Below are positions 6,333 to 9,620 of a stretch of 9,620 nt of DNA, one piece after another. The position numbers and the translations under genes are program-made. How positions within the stretch are numbered: the stretch's first letter is position 1; every line of letters begins with the position of its first letter. Source of the stretch: Bacteroidota bacterium (GTDB lineage Bacteria > Bacteroidota > Bacteroidia > Sphingobacteriales > Sphingobacteriaceae); NCBI GenBank assembly GCA_013288465.1, contig JABDBT010000090.1, positions 1-9,620 of the forward strand, read 5' to 3'. The notes beneath the pieces are model-generated. The model was not told the origin of the DNA, did no database searches, and saw only the letters and a list, made by a program, of their open reading frames with translations.

Positions 6333-7241
6333 ATGAAATATAAGCTGTTATTCGCTCTGTTTTTAACCGCAACGACGGGTTTCGCGCAAACGGATAAAAA
6401 ACTAACTGCCCAATTACAGGATGCCTTAAAAGGATTTAACGGACTGGCGGGCATTTATGTACATAATTTAAAAACCGGCAAAACAGTGGCTATCAATGCC
6501 GATACGCTTTTCCCTACTGCCAGTATGATCAAAGTGAGTATTCAATGCGGGCTGATGGATAAAATAGAAAAAGGCGAGCTGCAATACAACCAAAAGCTGG
6601 TTTACCGCGATTCGCTACTATATGCCGGCGAGGATATTTTAGGATCGTTTAAAGATAAGGACACCATACAGTTGAGCAAAGTTGCTATGCTGATGATCAC
6701 CATGAGCGATAATACGGCCAGCCTTTGGCTGCAAAAATTAGTAGGCGGCGCATACATCAATAACTGGCTTGACCAAAACGGGTTTAAGGTGATGCGGGTA
6801 AACTCGAGGGTGGCGGGGCGCGAGGCTATCCGCAAAAAATATGGCTGGGGCGTAACATCGCCGTACGAGATGTGCCGGTTATTTAACATGATATACAATG
6901 GCGAGGCGGTTAGCCCGGCGGCCAGCGAACGGATGATGCGCAACATGGGCCGCATATATTGGGATGAAAAGGCCCTGGCGCAGATACCGCCTTATATTCA
7001 CACCATATCCAAACAGGGCGCGGTGGATGCTTCGCGATCAGAAACGGTATTGGTAAACGCGCCGCATGGCGATTATGTGTTTTCCATCATCACCAATAAC
7101 AATAAAGACCAAAGCTGGAAACCCACTAACGAAGCCGATATGCTGATACGCAAAGTATCGGCCCTGTTATGGCATTATTATGAGCCCAAAAGCAAATGGA
7201 AACCTGCTGACGGGGTTGGGAAGTTTATGTTGAATGAGTGA
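6333..7241 (+). CDS. Class A beta-lactamase-like serine hydrolase, secreted
   Basis: A 302-residue protein with an SPI-type signal peptide (MKYKLLFALFLTATTGFA, likely cut before QT). It has the serine penicillin-recognising fold: SxxK as S64-M-I-K67 (PTASMIKVS), SDN at 125-127 (ITMSDNTAS), and K227-Q-G where lactamases have KTG (ISKQGAVD). The omega-loop ExxLN is not present in canonical form: the corresponding stretch reads AGREAIRKKYGWGVTSP, in which E164 may take the Glu166 position but the Asn is missing. It therefore belongs to the 'class A beta-lactamase-related serine hydrolases' (COG2367) and may be a hydrolase or transpeptidase-like enzyme rather than an antibiotic-resistance enzyme. 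It is periplasmic. It is divergent from DUF1800 across an AT-rich 125-base gap. The acyl-enzyme serine is intact; the substrate is unknown. Confidence 0.87.
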   Translation: MKYKLLFALFLTATTGFAQTDKKLTAQLQDALKGFNGLAGIYVHNLKTGKTVAINADTLFPTASMIKVSIQCGLMDKIEKGELQYNQKLVYRDSLLYAGEDILGSFKDKDTIQLSKVAMLMITMSDNTASLWLQKLVGGAYINNWLDQNGFKVMRVNSRVAGREAIRKKYGWGVTSPYEMCRLFNMIYNGEAVSPAASERMMRNMGRIYWDEKALAQIPPYIHTISKQGAVDASRSETVLVNAPHGDYVFSIITNNNKDQSWKPTNEADMLIRKVSALLWHYYEPKSKWKPADGVGKFMLNE

Positions 7242-7250
7242 GGGGGAGGT

Positions 7251-7282
7251 GAAAGCGGAAAGGTAAAAGCTAAAAGGTAGTG
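7251..7282. repeat. Short imperfect AAAGG/AAAGC tandem stretch
   Basis: After the serine hydrolase stop, the sequence runs through near-repeats of 6-8 bases (GAAAGC, GAAAGG, AAAAGC, AAAAGG). It is non-coding. Purine-rich drifting repeats of this sort are common in Bacteroidota gaps; no function is visible. Confidence 0.35.
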
Positions 7283-7341
7283 CATAGCTTAAAGCCTCAA
7301 TAGTACAGTCTTCATAAAATCTGCAGCCCTCGCTTATCGCT

Positions 7342-7364
7342 CCCCCTTTAGGGGGCTGGGGGGC
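7342..7364. terminator. C5/G5 hairpin with G-run after the hflX stop
   Basis: CCCCC (7342-7346), loop TTTA, GGGGG (7351-7355), followed by CTGGGGGG. It lies directly beyond the hflX stop at 7367-7369 and in the gap between two converging genes, so it is placed to end transcription. There is no T-tract. The same 'CCCCCTTTAGGGGG-TGGGGGG' pattern is familiar as a dispersed Bacteroidota intergenic element (recollection). The paired G-runs could also form other G-rich structures. Confidence 0.45.
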
Positions 7365-7366
7365 GA

Positions 7367-8551
7367 CTAATACAATAAATGATCGTACGGATAACGTTCA
7401 GTATGAATCCCTTTTACATACTCATATAACATGCTCCTGAACTCCTCTATATTATCCTTTTGGGTAGCCGAGATAAATATAGCGGGGCTATTGTTTTTGG
7501 CCATCCAGCTGTGTTTAAAATCATCAACGGTTAGCGGTTCCGGCTTTTCCTGGCCCTCGGTTTGCACGGGCCGATAGGCATCTATTTTATTAAATACCGT
7601 AATTATTTGCTTGCCGGTTACGCCAATGTCTTTCAGCGTTTCGTTTACGGTGCGTATCTGGTCTTCAAAGCCGGGGTGCGAAATGTCAACAACGTGTATC
7701 AGTATATCCGCTTCGCGCACCTCATCCAACGTCGATTTAAAGCACTCTACCAAATGGTGGGGTAGCTTGCGGATAAACCCAACCGTATCTGATAGCAGGA
7801 AAGGCACGTTTTCAATCACTACTTTGCGAACCGTTGTATCCAGCGTGGCAAACAGCTTATTCTCTGCAAACACGTCCGATTTGGAGATCATATTCATAAT
7901 GGTTGATTTACCCACGTTGGTATAACCCACCAATGCCGCGCGTACCATTTGCGTACGGTTTTTGCGCTGCGTGGCATTTTGTTTATCTATTAGCTTAAGC
8001 TTGTCTTTAAGCAGCGATATTTTTTCGAGGATCAAGCGCCTGTCTGTTTCAATTTGCGACTCGCCCGGCCCGCGCATACCTATACCACCTTTTTGTCGCT
8101 CTAAGTGAGTCCATAGGCGGGTAAGGCGGGGCAACAGGTATTGCAGCTGCGCCAACTCCACTTGTGTTTTGGCCTGCGCGGTTTGCGCCCGACTAGCAAA
8201 AATATCCAGTATGAGGTTGTTACGGTCTAATATTTTTACCTGTAGCTCGTTTTCAATATTACGCAGTTGCGATGGGGTAAGCTCATCGTCAAACACCACA
8301 ATATCAATTTCTTCTTCGGTTACAAAAGCTTTTATATCCTCCAGCCTGCCCGAACCAACAAAGGTTGTCCTATCCGGCTGCGATAATTTTTGGGTAAATA
8401 TTTTAACGGTTTCCGCCCCGGCAGTATCCACCAAAAATTGCAATTCTTCTAAATATTCTTTCGCGCGCTCTTCGGTTTCGTTAGCAGTAATAACGCCAAC
8501 TAATACCGCCCGTTCCTGCTTCACAGCAGTATCATAAAATTTTTGTTTCAT
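7367..8551 (-). CDS. hflX: GTPase HflX, ribosome-associated
   Basis: A 394-residue HflX, a TRAFAC-class GTPase that splits stalled or stressed ribosomes. The N-terminal HflX domain holds RTTFVGSGRLEDI (61-73), FDDELTPSQLRNIE (87-100) and ILDRNNLILDIFASRAQT (107-124), and is followed by the helical linker with the signature GGIGMRGPGESQIETDRR (155-172). The G domain shows G1 GYTNVGKST (209-217), the G2 threonine region TLDTT (236-240), G3 DTVGF (255-259), G4 NKID (321-324) and G5 SAT (361-363); all nucleotide-binding motifs are intact. The insert TEGQEKPEPL between G4 and G5 is short. Length matches Bacteroidota orthologues. It is cytoplasmic. The start is the ATG at 8551, 55-62 bases downstream of a good -7 box. 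It is read alone, with no hfq or miaA beside it. Confidence 0.96.
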   Translation of the reverse strand: MKQKFYDTAVKQERAVLVGVITANETEERAKEYLEELQFLVDTAGAETVKIFTQKLSQPDRTTFVGSGRLEDIKAFVTEEEIDIVVFDDELTPSQLRNIENELQVKILDRNNLILDIFASRAQTAQAKTQVELAQLQYLLPRLTRLWTHLERQKGGIGMRGPGESQIETDRRLILEKISLLKDKLKLIDKQNATQRKNRTQMVRAALVGYTNVGKSTIMNMISKSDVFAENKLFATLDTTVRKVVIENVPFLLSDTVGFIRKLPHHLVECFKSTLDEVREADILIHVVDISHPGFEDQIRTVNETLKDIGVTGKQIITVFNKIDAYRPVQTEGQEKPEPLTVDDFKHSWMAKNNSPAIFISATQKDNIEEFRSMLYEYVKGIHTERYPYDHLLY

Positions 8552-8601
8552 TCAATAACTTAATATCAATCTAAATGCCAGTGTTAAATTAATGGCGGCA
8601 A

Positions 8602-8629
8602 TTGGCAAAAATAACTATCTATTTGCCAA
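8602..8629. promoter_or_regulatory. Perfect 8-bp inverted repeat upstream of hflX (operator or terminator candidate)
   Basis: TTGGCAAA (8602-8609) and TTTGCCAA (8622-8629) are exact inverted copies 12 bases apart. On the minus strand, 8613-8606 is TATTTTTG, a match to the -7 consensus, so the left arm overlaps the likely hflX promoter. The right arm contains TTTG (read on the minus strand) as a short-spaced -33 candidate. The element also lies 11 bases past the polysaccharide lyase stop and could instead end that transcript. Confidence 0.5.
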
Positions 8630-8639
8630 AATAGCAGTA

Positions 8640-9620
8640 TTAGCGTTTAATTGTATTGAGCACCAGTTGCCAATCGGGGAAATTCTCGGTTGTGCCTTTC
8701 AGTTTATCAATCAAATTGATGGCATCGGGATAAAAATATTCTGTTAACTCCAATACCCCAACCCCGTTTTTAGGGTTGAACAGCGTACCGGCTATATAGC
8801 CTTTTTCGCCGTTGTTGGCCCGCTTTTTATCAAAGCTTACCGTGCTGTTTACAAACTCGCCATGTGTTTTTTCGCCGTTGAGATAAGGCAGCAACCATTC
8901 TACCGATTTTTTGATAGATGTTTGATCTTCGGATACATAATTATAATAATCAACACCGGTGGCTCTTTTCAGGATGATAGCCAATTTGAGCAATGGCTCC
9001 AGGTCATATACATGGTAATGCAGGGCATCGCGCAGTTTAAAATCAATGCTTGAGCCATCGGGCAATAAGTTTTTGCTGATCTGCTTTTTAATGCCCTCAA
9101 TAGCATATTGCTGATATTTTTCATTGTTTACCGCGAAGCCGATCTCGCCTATTTCTTTAAGGCGATGCGAGTGCCAGTTATTATAAGCAGTTTCGCGCCC
9201 CGGTTTAAATTTATTGATCTCCATTTGGGCTGTTTGTAACAGCCACGCGGTGATGAGTTTATTATCCGTTGCATTTAGGTCGCTTTTGATGAGGTCATAA
9301 GCTTCAACAGCCTGGTTGAGGTTAGTATCATCGATCGGGTCGCCATTAGGCACGTTAAATTTCGACCATGCATCCAGGTATTCAACCGTTTTATCCAGGT
9401 ATTTCTTATCGTTCCCGGTGCGGTAAATGATGGCCAGCGCATAAATTTTGCGCATATCTCTTAACGACGCGCTGGTGGCGGTCTTTTTGGGGTCGCCCTG
9501 TAGCCGGCCTTCCGTGTGGATGGTATCAATAGGGTTGGGCGCTTCGCTTAAAGCCGCATCGGCAGTTTGCTGCCATTCGGCCAAACGTTTCTTTGCCGAT
9601 GGGTCGGTAGCGGCCAGGTG
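8640..9620 (-). CDS. Alginate lyase family protein (polysaccharide lyase), N-terminus cut by window edge
   Basis: The minus-strand frame is open from the right edge to the stop at 8640 (326 residues visible). An internal TTG at 9584 is not the start, since the frame continues beyond it (HLAATDPSAKKRLAEW). The sequence fits the alginate lyase (alpha/alpha-toroid) family of secreted or periplasmic beta-elimination enzymes. Counted from the right edge, landmarks include DTIHTEGRLQGDP (32-44), AYNNWHSHRLKEIGEIGFA (145-163), which carries the conserved Asn-Asn and His of the catalytic region, and LRDALHYHVYDLEPLL (196-211), a His/Tyr-rich motif expected at the active site. Family members are about 380-400 residues, so 50-70 residues including a signal peptide are missing. 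The substrate (alginate, another uronan, or a related glycan) cannot be settled. It precedes hflX on the same strand, with an 88-base gap. Confidence 0.82.
   Translation of the reverse strand, partial: HLAATDPSAKKRLAEWQQTADAALSEAPNPIDTIHTEGRLQGDPKKTATSASLRDMRKIYALAIIYRTGNDKKYLDKTVEYLDAWSKFNVPNGDPIDDTNLNQAVEAYDLIKSDLNATDNKLITAWLLQTAQMEINKFKPGRETAYNNWHSHRLKEIGEIGFAVNNEKYQQYAIEGIKKQISKNLLPDGSSIDFKLRDALHYHVYDLEPLLKLAIILKRATGVDYYNYVSEDQTSIKKSVEWLLPYLNGEKTHGEFVNSTVSFDKKRANNGEKGYIAGTLFNPKNGVGVLELTEYFYPDAINLIDKLKGTTENFPDWQLVLNTIKR

Noticed and set aside
8169..8537. Open frame of 122 codons antisense to hflX
   Set aside because: The translation is Ser-rich and low in complexity, as expected from reading the opposite strand of a conserved gene. 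hflX is unmistakable.

Overview
The window looks like chromosomal DNA of a Sphingobacteriaceae-type Bacteroidota (Mucilaginibacter or Pedobacter-like). Reasons: several start-proximal TAnnTTTG-type -7 boxes, no obvious Shine-Dalgarno sequences, a DUF1800 lipid/export-type protein, a COG2509 dehydrogenase and a small-partner/PIN pair of a kind common in that phylum, plus palindromic intergenic repeats of a familiar Bacteroidota type. The genus is inferred from gene style, not from a marker gene.

Layout. 1-459 (minus) is a DinB-fold protein cut by the left edge. 493-599 is a long palindromic repeat whose right arm runs into the end of the next gene. 578-2128 (minus) is a COG2509 FAD-dependent dehydrogenase. 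From a shared 86-base intergenic region a two-gene toxin-antitoxin-like pair (65-aa partner, PIN nuclease) is read rightwards, 2215-2833. Next comes a broken 143-base copy of the 3' end of the DUF1800 gene (2889-3031), then a second rightward two-gene module: a 92-aa unknown protein overlapping a zeta-toxin-like kinase (3133-4150). The intact DUF1800 gene (minus, 4213-6207) converges on it. A secreted class A beta-lactamase-like serine hydrolase (plus, 6333-7241) is read divergently from DUF1800 and converges on hflX (minus, 7367-8551). An alginate-lyase-type polysaccharide lyase (minus, 8640 to the right edge) closes the window.

The most interesting part is 2205-4360: two small nuclease/kinase modules sit side by side, and the kinase module is bracketed by direct repeats of the DUF1800 3' end. 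This reads as an accessory insertion (or allelic recombination) that displaced or duplicated the gene's tail while leaving an intact reading frame. The outer genes look like ordinary housekeeping or accessory metabolism and show no shared pathway.
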